A DNA stretch of 64,000 nucleotides from Nocardioides ginsengisegetis. GTDB taxonomy: Bacteria > Actinomycetota > Actinomycetes > Propionibacteriales > Nocardioidaceae. Position numbers and translations under genes: made by a program. Each line of letters starts with the position of its first letter. Position 1 is the stretch's first letter. This document shows, piece by piece, positions 7,915-16,600 of this stretch. The notes below the pieces were generated by a model. It was not told the DNA's origin. It saw only the letters and a list, made by a program, of their open reading frames with translations, and did no database searches. The DNA is taken from positions 1,113,501-1,177,500 of the forward strand of contig NZ_JACGXA010000001.1 of NCBI RefSeq assembly GCF_014138045.1, given 5' to 3'.

Positions 7915-8828
7915 GCAAGCACCGCAGTGGATTCGTGTCCTTCGTGGGCCGTCCCAACGCCGGCAAGTCGACGCTGACCAACGCACTGGTCGGCACGAAG
8001 GTGGTCATCACCTCCGACAAGCCGCAGACGACCCGCACGGTCGTGCGCGGCATCGTGCACCGCGACGACGCGCAGCTGATCCTCGTCGACACCCCCGGCC
8101 TGCACCGGCCGCGCACGCTGCTCGGCGAGCGGCTCAACGACCTCGTGAAGACCACGCTGGCCGAGGTCGACGTCGTGGCCGTCTGCCTCCCGGCCAACGA
8201 GAAGATCGGCCCCGGCGACCGCTTCATCGTCAACGAGATGGCCAAGGTCAAGCGCACCATCAAGGTCGCCATCGCCACCAAGACAGACCTCGCGACGCCC
8301 GAGCAGATCGGCCTGCACCTGCTGGACATCCAGAAGCTCGGCGCCGAGACCGGCACCGAGTGGGCCGAGATCGTCCCGGTCTCCGCCAAGGCCGGCGACC
8401 AGGTCCAGCTCCTGCAGGACCTGCTGGTCGGGCTGCTGCCCGAGGGGCCGCAGCTCTACCCCGACGGCGACCTCAGCGACGCCCCCGAGGAGATCCTCGC
8501 CGCCGAGCTGATCCGCGAGGCGGCGCTCGAGGGCCTGCGCGACGAGCTGCCGCACTCGGTGGCCGTCGTCGTTGAGGAGATGCGGCTGCGCGAGGACCGG
8601 CCGGCCGACAAGCCGCTGCTGGACATCCACGCCAACCTCTACGTCGAGCGGGACTCCCAGAAGGGCATCATGATCGGCCCCAAGGGCGCCCGCCTGAAGG
8701 CGATCGGCACCCGGGCCCGCAAGCAGATCGAGGCGCTGCTCGGCACGCCGGTCTACCTCGACCTGCACGTCAAGATCGCCAAGGACTGGCAGCGCGACCC
8801 CAAGCAGCTGCGCAAGCTCGGCTTCTAG
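7911..8828 (+). CDS. era: GTPase Era
   Basis: Ribosome-assembly GTPase of 305 residues, the normal length, which binds 16S rRNA near the 3' end. G1 is GRPNAGKS (13-20), the G2 threonine lies in PQTTR (39-42), G3 is DTPG (60-63) and G4 is TKTD (123-126, in place of the canonical NKxD). The C-terminal KH domain includes GPKGARLKAIGTRAR. YbeY, encoded about 6 kb upstream, acts in the same pathway. Translation is coupled to the preceding gene by an ATGA overlap, and the stop abuts the stop of the convergent lipoprotein with no terminator visible between them. Confidence 0.97.
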   Translation: MSKHRSGFVSFVGRPNAGKSTLTNALVGTKVVITSDKPQTTRTVVRGIVHRDDAQLILVDTPGLHRPRTLLGERLNDLVKTTLAEVDVVAVCLPANEKIGPGDRFIVNEMAKVKRTIKVAIATKTDLATPEQIGLHLLDIQKLGAETGTEWAEIVPVSAKAGDQVQLLQDLLVGLLPEGPQLYPDGDLSDAPEEILAAELIREAALEGLRDELPHSVAVVVEEMRLREDRPADKPLLDIHANLYVERDSQKGIMIGPKGARLKAIGTRARKQIEALLGTPVYLDLHVKIAKDWQRDPKQLRKLGF

Positions 8829-9677
8829 TCAGGCGGGCACCCAGCACAGGCCGTAGTGCTGTCCGGCGTCCCACTGCTCGGCGGTCGGCCACTCGTAGCT
8901 CCACTGGAAGTTGAGCTTGTCCGAGGCGGCGTCACGGCCGGCGTTCTCGCACGGTGTCTGGCCGGCGGCCCGGGCGGCGTCCTCGCCGGGGTACTTGTCG
9001 CCGGCGATCGGGACGGTGGCGATCGCCTTCCAGGAGTGGTCGGTGGAGCAGATCACGCGGTGGAAGTCGGCGGTGCCGGGCTCGGCGGTGCCGCACATCC
9101 CGAAGCGCTGGCGGGCCTCCGGCTTGGCCAGGACGCCGCCGATCTTGCCGGTGAGCGCGGCGAGCTTGCCGTCGGCGGCGACCGCGATGACGTCGCAGCG
9201 GTACCAGTCGGCGCCGGCGTCGGACTGCTCGACGGTGGGGGTGAACCAGACGGCGCGCAGCATGCTGAGGTGCAGCTGGTCGGGGGTCGCGCCGAGGAAC
9301 TTCGGCAGCGCGGCCGGGCAGTCGGTGGCGACCTGGGCCTGGACGCGCTTGCTGTCCACGGCGAGGAGGTGGCCCGCGACCACGGTGTCGAGGGTGCCGA
9401 CGGCGTAGGTGATCGAGGTGTGCGCGGCGGCGCAGTCCACGGGGTCGGCGTCGCTGGTGGGCGCGACGGCGGCGTCGTACGACAGCGCGTAGCAGGCCCG
9501 GTTGCCGGGGCGCGGGGCCGCGGTCGCGGTGGTGGGCGTCGCGCTGGGCTCGGAGGCCGACGAGGCGGGAGTGCTGCTGTCGGGCGACGGCTCGTCGCCG
9601 CCGCTGCACGCGGTCAGGGCGGCCACCCCGGCCAAGCTGGCAACGAGCAGGGCGGCGAGCCGGCGGGACGGGGTCAT
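8829..9677 (-). CDS. lipoprotein, septum-formation-family-like (paralog 1)
   Basis: Secreted lipoprotein of 282 residues. The signal peptide ends in the lipobox LTAC with C24 as the lipidated cysteine, followed by a Ser/Pro/Thr-rich tether to about residue 50. The rest has several conserved-looking cysteines and 'C...AHTS' and 'C...DHSWKAIATVPI' patterns that also occur in the next gene, so the two are paralogs. The layout resembles the Septum_form family of actinobacterial envelope proteins; that name is tentative. It is the second gene of a two-gene minus-strand unit (7-bp gap). Confidence 0.6.
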   Translation of the reverse strand: MTPSRRLAALLVASLAGVAALTACSGGDEPSPDSSTPASSASEPSATPTTATAAPRPGNRACYALSYDAAVAPTSDADPVDCAAAHTSITYAVGTLDTVVAGHLLAVDSKRVQAQVATDCPAALPKFLGATPDQLHLSMLRAVWFTPTVEQSDAGADWYRCDVIAVAADGKLAALTGKIGGVLAKPEARQRFGMCGTAEPGTADFHRVICSTDHSWKAIATVPIAGDKYPGEDAARAAGQTPCENAGRDAASDKLNFQWSYEWPTAEQWDAGQHYGLCWVPA

Positions 9678-9684
9678 GGCTGCC

Positions 9685-10491
9685 TCACGCGTTGGTCTTC
9701 GCCCAGCAGACCGACCGGCGGTTGCCGGCGGACCACTCGGCCTCGTGGAAGTAGGTGTACCCGAAGTCGTAGTCGACCGGGTAGCTCAACCACGCCGCCA
9801 CCGAGCCGGAGCAGTAGTCGCGGGTCTTGACCTCGACCAGCCGGTCGCCGGGGTAGTCGTCGCCGGACTCGCCGAGCTTGATCGTCGTGACCGCCCGCCA
9901 GTCGTGGTGGTGGGAGCAGGGGATCTTGACCGAGCCGCTGACCGTCGGGCCGGACGCGCACACCATCCACTTGTCGTCCGGGACGCCGAGCAGGAGGCCC
10001 TTGGCGGTCTGGGGGAGGGCGACGTACGACGTCGACTGCTCGCCGCCGCCGACCGCGTCGCACCGGTACCAGCGGGCGCCGGCGGACCACGCCTTCTCCG
10101 ACGGGCGGAACCACGCCCAGCTGACGACGGTGCGCATCACGAGGCTCTCGTCGGCGCCGAGGAACCGCTGGAACTTCTCCGAGCAGGTGCGGTAGGCCCA
10201 GGCGCCGAGCTCCTTGTCGTCGACGTCCGCGTGGTCGAAGGACTGCGGGAGGTCGCCGACCGCGAACGTCTCGGCGGTGTGCTTCTCGGTGCAGTCGACC
10301 GTGCGCGTGGCGTTGCTGGCCATCGCGACGTCGTCGGGGGTCAGCAGCCGACAGGCACCCAGCTCGGGGGCGTCGATCGCGTCGACCTGCGAGGGGTCGG
10401 TGTTGCTGCCCTGGTCGTCGGAGCTGCAGGCCGCGAGCAGCAGGAGCGGGAGGGCAGCCAGCCCGAGGGCGAGACGGCGGGCGACGGTCAC
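9685..10491 (-). CDS. lipoprotein, septum-formation-family-like (paralog 2)
   Basis: Lipoprotein of 268 residues with signal peptide and lipobox LAAC (C22). It shares with its downstream neighbour the order of motifs: 'DCTEKHTAETFAVG', 'WYRCDAV', 'C.HHHDWRAVTTIKLG...DYPGD' and a final 'W....SVCW'. The GTG start was chosen because it begins the signal peptide. The open frame continues far upstream in the wrong context and is shadow there. The pair probably arose by duplication and acts outside the membrane; the function is unknown. Confidence 0.6.
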   Translation of the reverse strand: MTVARRLALGLAALPLLLLAACSSDDQGSNTDPSQVDAIDAPELGACRLLTPDDVAMASNATRTVDCTEKHTAETFAVGDLPQSFDHADVDDKELGAWAYRTCSEKFQRFLGADESLVMRTVVSWAWFRPSEKAWSAGARWYRCDAVGGGEQSTSYVALPQTAKGLLLGVPDDKWMVCASGPTVSGSVKIPCSHHHDWRAVTTIKLGESGDDYPGDRLVEVKTRDYCSGSVAAWLSYPVDYDFGYTYFHEAEWSAGNRRSVCWAKTNA

Positions 10492-10526
10492 GCGACGGAA
10501 TCCTAACGTCCGGCCGCGGTGGTGCG

Positions 10527-11015
10527 TCAGCCGGCGGACAGCAGTGCGGCGAGGGTGCCGCCGAGCTCGTACGCCGCGTCGGTGTGGCCCTCGTCGACGT
10601 CGCCGAGGACGGTCAGCACCTCCGCGGCCTGGCGCCACGGGAGGGCCTGGACGATGGACTGCACCGAGCGGACCGCGCCGGTGGCGTCGTACCGGCCGTG
10701 CACCCAGAGGCCGTAGGGCTTCTTGCCGCCCGGCCCCGCCCCGGCCGACCCGTCCTCGGTGAGCGCGCCGCCGGCCTCGAGGAAGATCGTGTCGAAGAAG
10801 TGCTTGAGCGCGCCGCTCATGTAGCCGAAGTTGGCGGTCGTGCCGAGCAGGTAGCCGTCGGCCGTCAGCACGTCGTCGGCGGTGGCCTCGAGGGCGTGCT
10901 TGACGACCACCTCGACGCCCTCGATGGCGTCGTCGTGGGCGCCCGCCACCACCGCGTCCGTCAGTCGCCGGACCGTCGGGGTCGGGGAGTGGTGGACGAT
11001 CAGCAGGCGGGGCAT
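10527..11015 (-). CDS. flavodoxin-like NAD(P)H-dependent oxidoreductase
   Basis: Flavodoxin-fold protein of 162 residues. The N-terminal LLIVHHSPTPTVRRLTDAV is the phosphate-binding loop for FMN, and YLLGTTANFGYMSGALKHFFDTIF is the second FMN-contacting region of the WrbA/flavodoxin_2 type. It is a cytoplasmic reductase of unknown substrate. It lies 9 bases downstream of the methyltransferase gene on the same strand, so the two may be co-transcribed. Confidence 0.7.
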   Translation of the reverse strand: MPRLLIVHHSPTPTVRRLTDAVVAGAHDDAIEGVEVVVKHALEATADDVLTADGYLLGTTANFGYMSGALKHFFDTIFLEAGGALTEDGSAGAGPGGKKPYGLWVHGRYDATGAVRSVQSIVQALPWRQAAEVLTVLGDVDEGHTDAAYELGGTLAALLSAG

Positions 11016-11024
11016 GGGGTGAGG

Positions 11025-11660
11025 CTAGCCGCGGTCGAACGTGAACCAGTGCCGGCCGGGCTCGAGGGGCTGCGGCTCCGCGACGAGCCGGTGGACCCCC
11101 ACGGACCACACGTGGTCGTCGGACGCCTCGAAGGCGACCTCCTCGAAGCCGGCCTCGGCGAACCAGCCCCGGATCGTCGGGGTGAGGTCCGGCTCGGCCC
11201 GGTGGCGGGTCCAGACGACCTCGGCGCCCTCGCTGCAGAGCTGCGGCGCGGCCATCACCGTCGCCCGGACGTCGGCGTCGCTGACGTTGCCGAAGATGCC
11301 GCACAGCAGGACCAGGTCGGCGGGGACGGCCCCGGCGTAGACGTCGCTGTTCGCGGCGTCGGCCTGCCGGACCTCGACGGTCGCGTCGAGAGCCGCGGCG
11401 GCGTCGCGGGCGCGGGCGGCCAGCCCGGCGTCGTACTCGACGAGCAGGGCGGTGACCCGGACGGCGTCGGCGCGCTGCGCCATGACACCGAGGAGGTCGC
11501 GTCCGTCTCCGGCGCAGGCGCTGACCACGCGCACCGGGTCGGGTGCAGTGTCGTCGAGGCGCCGGTCGATGTGGGCGCGGACCGCGGCCAGCCGGTCGGC
11601 AAGCCGGGAGCCCGGCTCGGCGTAGGCGTCGTGCCAGGCGGACCAGTCGATGTTCGTCAT
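11025..11660 (-). CDS. class I SAM-dependent methyltransferase
   Basis: Protein of 211 residues with a Rossmann-type core: VRVVSACAGDGRDLLGV corresponds to the glycine-rich SAM motif, LLVEYDAGLAARARDAA carries the acidic residue that would bind the ribose, and ADLVLLCGIFGNVSDADV is motif IV-like. The substrate is unknown. The ATG beginning MTNIDWSAWHDAY was chosen over an upstream one because the upstream part has no coding character. It is divergent from the small membrane protein gene across 66 bp. Confidence 0.7.
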   Translation of the reverse strand: MTNIDWSAWHDAYAEPGSRLADRLAAVRAHIDRRLDDTAPDPVRVVSACAGDGRDLLGVMAQRADAVRVTALLVEYDAGLAARARDAAAALDATVEVRQADAANSDVYAGAVPADLVLLCGIFGNVSDADVRATVMAAPQLCSEGAEVVWTRHRAEPDLTPTIRGWFAEAGFEEVAFEASDDHVWSVGVHRLVAEPQPLEPGRHWFTFDRG

Positions 11661-11713
11661 GGGCGGGTGCCCGCTGTCGGTGGTGTCCACGGCGCCGAGT
11701 CTGCCGGAGTGGG

Positions 11714-11719
11714 CATACT
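11714..11719 (+). promoter_or_regulatory. candidate -10 CATACT, leaderless promoter
   Basis: This -10-like hexamer sits 7 bases before the GTG of the small membrane protein gene. Confidence 0.35.
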
Positions 11720-11726
11720 CCGTCGT

Positions 11727-12002
11727 GTGACACGCGGCGGCCAGCTCCTGACCGGCTTGGTGGCTGCGTGGCTGCTGACCTCGGCGATCTCGGCGAGCTT
11801 CTTCTTCGGATCGCACGCCGGATCCGCGTTCGACCGAGCCTTCTGGCCGATCCTCGCCACCGCCGGAGGAGCGGGGGTCGTCCTGCTCCCGTGGCGGCGA
11901 ACGCGCCCCGGTGGTGTCGGTGTGATTGCCGGAACAGTGGCGTCGCTGGTGTTCCAGATCGGCGCCTTCACGGTCATGTTCTTCGCCGGCGGTGGGAGCT
12001 GA
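11727..12002 (+). CDS. small membrane protein, unknown function
   Basis: Predicted protein of 91 residues with three hydrophobic segments (about 6-22, 34-50 and 62-85). Arg-rich turns separate the second and third (LLPWRRTRPGG), so the topology may place that loop inside. The frame is open much further upstream, but the GTG after a -10-like element fits the first membrane segment. I do not recognise a family. It converges on the kinase gene. Confidence 0.5.
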   Translation: MTRGGQLLTGLVAAWLLTSAISASFFFGSHAGSAFDRAFWPILATAGGAGVVLLPWRRTRPGGVGVIAGTVASLVFQIGAFTVMFFAGGGS

Positions 12003-12029
12003 CGGGCTCTCGCTCCTCAGGAGGCGCGG

Positions 12030-12539
12030 CTAGCAGCTGCGGGCGTCGGCCAGCCCCACGCGACGCAGAATCTCGTCGACGACCTCCGTCAGCGGTTGCG
12101 TCGCGTCGATCACCACCCCGGCATTGGGGACGTCCTCCCTCGTGCTGTGCAGTCGGACGACGAGGGCGCGCTCGGAGGGCTGGGAGCCCCACTCGTCCGG
12201 CGGGCGCCGGTCGAGCCGTCGGTGCAGCGTCTCGAGGTCGACGTCGAGGACGAAGACCCCGTCGAAGAGGTCGATGAACTTCGCGAAGTTGCGCGAGCCT
12301 CCGCAGAAGAAGGTGACGGGCGCCTGCTGGTCGGCCACCAGCTCCCGCACCCGGTCGACGTCCCAGATGTGGTGCTCGTGGACGGCGCTGTCGATGGGGG
12401 CGCCGGTCTCCGGGTCGCCCTGGTAGGCAAGGTCGGTGTCGCCGTTGACGGCGTGGTGGCCGCGCCGCTGGAGCTCCCGGAACACCGAGGTCTTGCCCGT
12501 GCCGGAGACGCCCTCGACGAGGTAGTTGCGAACGCCCAT
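12030..12539 (-). CDS. P-loop kinase-like ATPase
   Basis: AAA/nucleoside-kinase-like protein of 169 residues. Walker A is GVSGTGKT (9-16), a strand ending DGVFVLDVDLETLHRRLDRR follows, and the C-terminal region is helical. Size and layout resemble small kinases of nucleotides or small metabolites. The substrate cannot be read from the sequence. Its start directly abuts the stop of the zinc-ribbon gene upstream, so the two are probably translated as a coupled pair. Confidence 0.7.
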   Translation of the reverse strand: MGVRNYLVEGVSGTGKTSVFRELQRRGHHAVNGDTDLAYQGDPETGAPIDSAVHEHHIWDVDRVRELVADQQAPVTFFCGGSRNFAKFIDLFDGVFVLDVDLETLHRRLDRRPPDEWGSQPSERALVVRLHSTREDVPNAGVVIDATQPLTEVVDEILRRVGLADARSC

Positions 12540-12764
12540 TCAGTCGGCGTCGTCCGTCGGGATGAACCACTCGCCGGGTGCGAACTCCCGGCCGTAGTCG
12601 GGACAGGCCTCGTTCTCGCAGCGGCCCTGGGTCTCGAAGGTGACCCCGGCGCTGCCGGAGGCCGTGATGTACGCCGCGCTCTGCCGCGTCAGGTGGCCGC
12701 CGTGACGCAGCGGCTGCTCGCACGTGGGGCAGTGCGGATCGACCAGCTCGAGGTCCTCTCCCAT
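12540..12764 (-). CDS. small zinc-ribbon protein
   Basis: Predicted protein of 74 residues with CPTC near the N-terminus (CPTCEQPLRHGG) and a second pair in CENEAC, spaced as in a zinc ribbon. It is likely a cytoplasmic zinc-binding protein. The ATG beginning MGEDLELVDPHC was chosen because the longer frame upstream overlaps the divergent gene and lacks coding character. It is the first gene of a two-gene unit with the P-loop kinase. Confidence 0.55.
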   Translation of the reverse strand: MGEDLELVDPHCPTCEQPLRHGGHLTRQSAAYITASGSAGVTFETQGRCENEACPDYGREFAPGEWFIPTDDAD

Positions 12765-12787
12765 GCGCTCACGGTAGACCCGCCCGC

Positions 12788-12793
12788 TAGCGT
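12788..12793 (+). promoter_or_regulatory. candidate -10 TAGCGT, leaderless promoter
   Basis: TANNNT hexamer 6 bases before the ATG of the CbiX-like/ferredoxin fusion gene, within a 35-bp divergent gap. Confidence 0.45.
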
Positions 12794-12799
12794 CGGGCC

Positions 12800-13504
12800 A
12801 TGCTCTCGTCTGCCCACCTCGTGCTCGTCGGCATGTCCGTGCGCGAGGTCGACGCCCGGGACCGGCTGCAGCGCCTCGCGAGCGAGCACGACGCCACCGT
12901 CGCATTCCTCCAGCTCGGCGACCCCTCGCTGTCCCGCGAGCTGACCCGGCTGGCCGACGCGGGGGAGCGGCGCATCGTGCTGGTCGGGGTCAGCCTGGGC
13001 ACGCTGGCGCCGGCGGTGTCGTGGCTGCGCCGGGTCGCGGCGCACTGGTGCCGCGAGCGTGCCGGCCACCGGACTGCGGTCGACGTGGCCACCGGCCTGC
13101 TCCGGGACGAGGGCGACCTGGGCGACCTGCTCACCGACACGCGCCCGATCACCGGCACCGAGCCCGGCCTGACGAGCGCCGCGTGGGAGGACGTGCCCGG
13201 TCACCGCCACCAGGTCCTCGTCTGTCGCGGGCCGCGCTGCACCGCGCTGGGCTCCGACACCTCCGCGGAGGCGCTCGTCCTCGCCCTGATGGAGCACGGC
13301 CTCGGCGACGACGACGTCCTGGTCACGCACACGGGCTGCCAGTTCCCCTGCAACCAGGCGCCAGTGGTCAGCGTCCAGCCCGACGACGTCTGGTACGGCG
13401 GCGTCGACCCCGGCGCGGCCCGCGAGATCGTCGCGGGCCACCTCGTCGCCGGTCGCCCGGTCGAGACGCGGCGACTCCCGCGCACCCGTCCTCCTCTAGG
13501 CTGA
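12800..13504 (+). CDS. CbiX-like domain fused to a thioredoxin-fold [2Fe-2S] ferredoxin
   Basis: Protein of 234 residues with two parts. Residues 1-125 look like a CbiX/SirB chelatase half, with VAFLQLGDPSLSRELTRLADAG and RIVLVGVSLG, but the usual HG near the N-terminus is replaced by VGMSV, so the metal-binding histidine seems lost. Residues 135-210 resemble a thioredoxin-like [2Fe-2S] domain with C142 and C147 (CRGPRC) and C180 and C184 (CQFPC), then PVVSVQPDDVWYGGV. Its position just before the riboswitch and cobN suggests a cobalt-insertion or redox accessory role; this is inference. Confidence 0.7.
   Translation: MLSSAHLVLVGMSVREVDARDRLQRLASEHDATVAFLQLGDPSLSRELTRLADAGERRIVLVGVSLGTLAPAVSWLRRVAAHWCRERAGHRTAVDVATGLLRDEGDLGDLLTDTRPITGTEPGLTSAAWEDVPGHRHQVLVCRGPRCTALGSDTSAEALVLALMEHGLGDDDVLVTHTGCQFPCNQAPVVSVQPDDVWYGGVDPGAAREIVAGHLVAGRPVETRRLPRTRPPLG
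13497..13502 (+). promoter_or_regulatory. candidate -10 TAGGCT upstream of cobN riboswitch
   Basis: The hexamer overlaps the TGA of the previous gene and precedes the aptamer. The 13-mer CTAGGCTGACCGC recurs in the same place before the cbtB riboswitch on the other strand. Confidence 0.45.
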
Positions 13505-13509
13505 CCGCA

Positions 13510-13645
13510 CACGTCTCGTGGAACAGGAACCCGGTGAGAGTCCGGGGCGGTTCCGCCACTGTGAAGCCGGCCCGCGAGGGACGGCCCAGCCAGACACTGG
13601 CCACGGGACTTCCGACCACCAGCGGGGCGAGAACCCCGAGGAGGC
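13510..13645 (+). promoter_or_regulatory. cobalamin (B12) riboswitch upstream of cobN
   Basis: The core GGAACCCGGTGAGAGTCCGG is followed by the B12 box GCCACTGTGA, and later by a GCCAGACACTGG element and the downstream strand of the outer helix. A small hairpin (GGGG and CCCC arms at 13624-13637) stands directly before the GAGGAGG ribosome site of cobN. Control at translation initiation is therefore plausible: adenosylcobalamin binding would hide the site. Confidence 0.9.
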
Positions 13646-13653
13646 TCCCGCCG

Positions 13654-16600
13654 ATGACCCGCATCGCCCTGCTGTCGACGTCCGACACCGACCTGCTCTC
13701 GGCCCGGGCCTCCGGCGCCGATTACGTCTGGGGCAACCCGTCCCGGGCCGGCCACCAGTCGATGTGCCCAGAAATCGGCACCGCGGTCGAGGGCGCGGAC
13801 CTCGTGGTCGCCCGGATCCTCGGCTCGCCGCAGGACCTCTGCGACGGCTTCCGCCAGATCCGCGACACCGGCGTCCCCACCGTCGTGCTCGGCGGCGAGC
13901 AGCAGCCCAACGCCGAACTCATGGAGCTCTCCAACGTCCCGATCGGCGTCGCCGCCGAGGCGCACCGCTACCTCGCCGAGGGCGGCCCAGCCAACCTCGC
14001 GCAGCTGCACGCCTTCCTCTCCGACACCGTGCTGCTCACCGGCGAGGGGTTCGAGCCGCCGGCCGAGATCCCGGCGTGGGGGTTCTGCGAGCGGGTCTCG
14101 GCAAGCTCGACGAGCGGCGCCCTCCCGCGCGTCGGGGTGCTCTTCTACCGGGCCCACCAGGCCAGCGGGAACACCGCCTTCGCGCACGCCCTGGCCGACG
14201 CGATCGACGCGACCGGCCAGGCGGTCGGCGTACCAATCTTCTCCACGTCGCTGCGGGCCGCGCCCGACGAGCTGTACGACGCCCTCGGCACCCTGGACGC
14301 CCTCGTGGTGACCGTGCTCGCCGCGGGCGGCAGCCAGCCGGCGACCGCGAGCGCGGGCGGCGACGACGAGGCCTGGGACGTGGAGCGGATGGCCGCCCTC
14401 GACATCCCCGTTCTGCAGGGGCTCTGCCTGACCAGCAGCCGCGAGGAGTGGGAGGCGTCCGACGACGGCGTGACCCCGCTGGACTCGGCCAGCCAGATCG
14501 CGATCCCGGAGTTCGACGGCCGGATCATCACCGCGCCGTTCTCCTTCAAGGAGATCGACCGGGACGGCCTGCCGCGCTACGTGGCGGACCCGGAGCGCTG
14601 CGCCCGCGTGGCCGGCATCGCGGTCAACCACGCGCGATTGCGGCGCGTCCCACCGGCGGACCGGAAGGTCGCGCTGGTGCTCAGCGCCTACCCCACCAAG
14701 CACTCGCGGGTCGGCAACGCGGTCGGCCTGGACACCCCGGTCTCCACGATCCGGCTGCTGCGCCGGATGCGGGACGCGGGCTACGACCTGGGCGGACCGG
14801 GCGCCATCCCCGGCCTCGACGAGGACGACGACACCGTCGCCGGGGACACCCTCATCCACGCGCTGATCGCCGCCGGCGGCCAGGACGAGGAGTGGCTGAC
14901 CGCCGCCCAGCTCACCGAGAGCCACGTCCGGATCGCCGCCGACGACTACCGTCGCTGGACCGCCGACCTGCCGGCCGCCCTGATGGACGACGTCAGGGAG
15001 ACCTGGGGCAAGGCGCCAGGCTCGCTCTTCGTCAGCGACGCCGACGAGATCGTGCTCGCCACGATCACCGCCGGCAACGTCGTGCTGCTCATCCAGCCGC
15101 CGCGCGGCTTCGGGGAGAACCCGGTCGCGATCTACCACGACCCCGATCTCGCGCCCTCGCACCACTACCTCGCGGCGTACCGCTGGCTGGAGCGGGGCTT
15201 CGGCGCGGACGCCGTCGTCCACCTCGGCAAGCACGGCTCGATGGAGTGGCTGCCCGGCAAGAACGCCGCGCTGTCGGCCGCCTGCGCCACCGACGCGGCG
15301 ATCGGCAACATGCCGCTGATCTATCCCTTCCTCGTCAACGACCCCGGCGAGGGTGCGCAGGCCAAGCGCCGCGCGCACGCCACGATCGTCGACCACCTGA
15401 TCCCGCCGATGGCGCGCGCGGAGTCCTACGGCGACATCGCACGGCTCGAGCAGCTGCTCGACGAGTACGCCAACATCGCGGCCATGGACCCGGCCAAGCT
15501 GCCGGCGATCCGCGGCGAGATCTGGACGCTCATGCACGCGGCCGAGATGCATCGCGACCTCGGGCTCGACGAGCGGCCGGAGGACGAGGAGTTCGACGAC
15601 TTCCTGCTGCACGTCGACGGCTGGCTCTGCGAGATCAAGGACGCCCAGATCCGCGACGGGCTGCACGTCCTCGGCCAGGCGCCGGACGGCGAGGCACGGG
15701 TGAACCTCGTGCTCGCGATCCTGCGCGCCGCCCAGGTCTGGGGCGGTGAGACCGCGTCCGTGCCGGGGCTGCGTGCGGCGCTCGGGCACAAGGAGGTCTC
15801 GACAGGCTCGACCACCGAGAGGGTCGCGGTCGACGAGGTCGAGCAGCAGGCCCGTGCCCTCGTCGAGCGCATGGAGTCGCGCGGCTGGGTGCCCGGGGCG
15901 GCCGACGACCTGCACGACGACGAGGAGGTACGCCGCGTCCTGCGGTTCGCCGCCACGCAGGTCGTGCCGCGGCTGGGCCGGACCACCGACGAGCTGGACG
16001 CGGTCCTGCACGCACTGGACGGCGGCTTCGTGCCGGCCGGGCCGTCGGGGTCGCCGCTGCGCGGACTGGTCAACGTGCTGCCGACCGGCCGCAACTTCTA
16101 CACGGTCGACCCGCGGGCCGTGCCGTCCCGGCTGGCCTGGGAGACCGGCGTCGCGATGGCCGACTCGCTCGTCCAGCGCTACCTCGACGACACCGGCGGC
16201 TACCCCGAGTCGGTCGGGCTCTCGGTGTGGGGCACCAGCGCGATGCGCACCTCCGGCGACGACGTGGCCGAGGTGCTGGCGCTCCTGGGCGTCCGCCCCG
16301 AGTGGGACGAGGCCTCGCGGCGCGTCCGCGACCTGCACGTCGTACCGCTCGAGGAGCTCGGTCGCCCGCGCATCGACGTGACCGTGCGGATCTCGGGCTT
16401 CTTCCGCGACGCCTTCCCGCACGTCGTGGCGATGCTGGACGACGCCGTCCGGCTCGTGGCCGGGCTGGACGAGCCGGACGACCTCAACTTCGTGCGCGCG
16501 CACACCCGTCGCGACCTCGCCGAGCACGGAGACGAGCGCCGCGCGACGACCCGGATCTTCGGCTCCAAGCCGGGCTCCTACGGCGCGGGCATCCTGCAGC

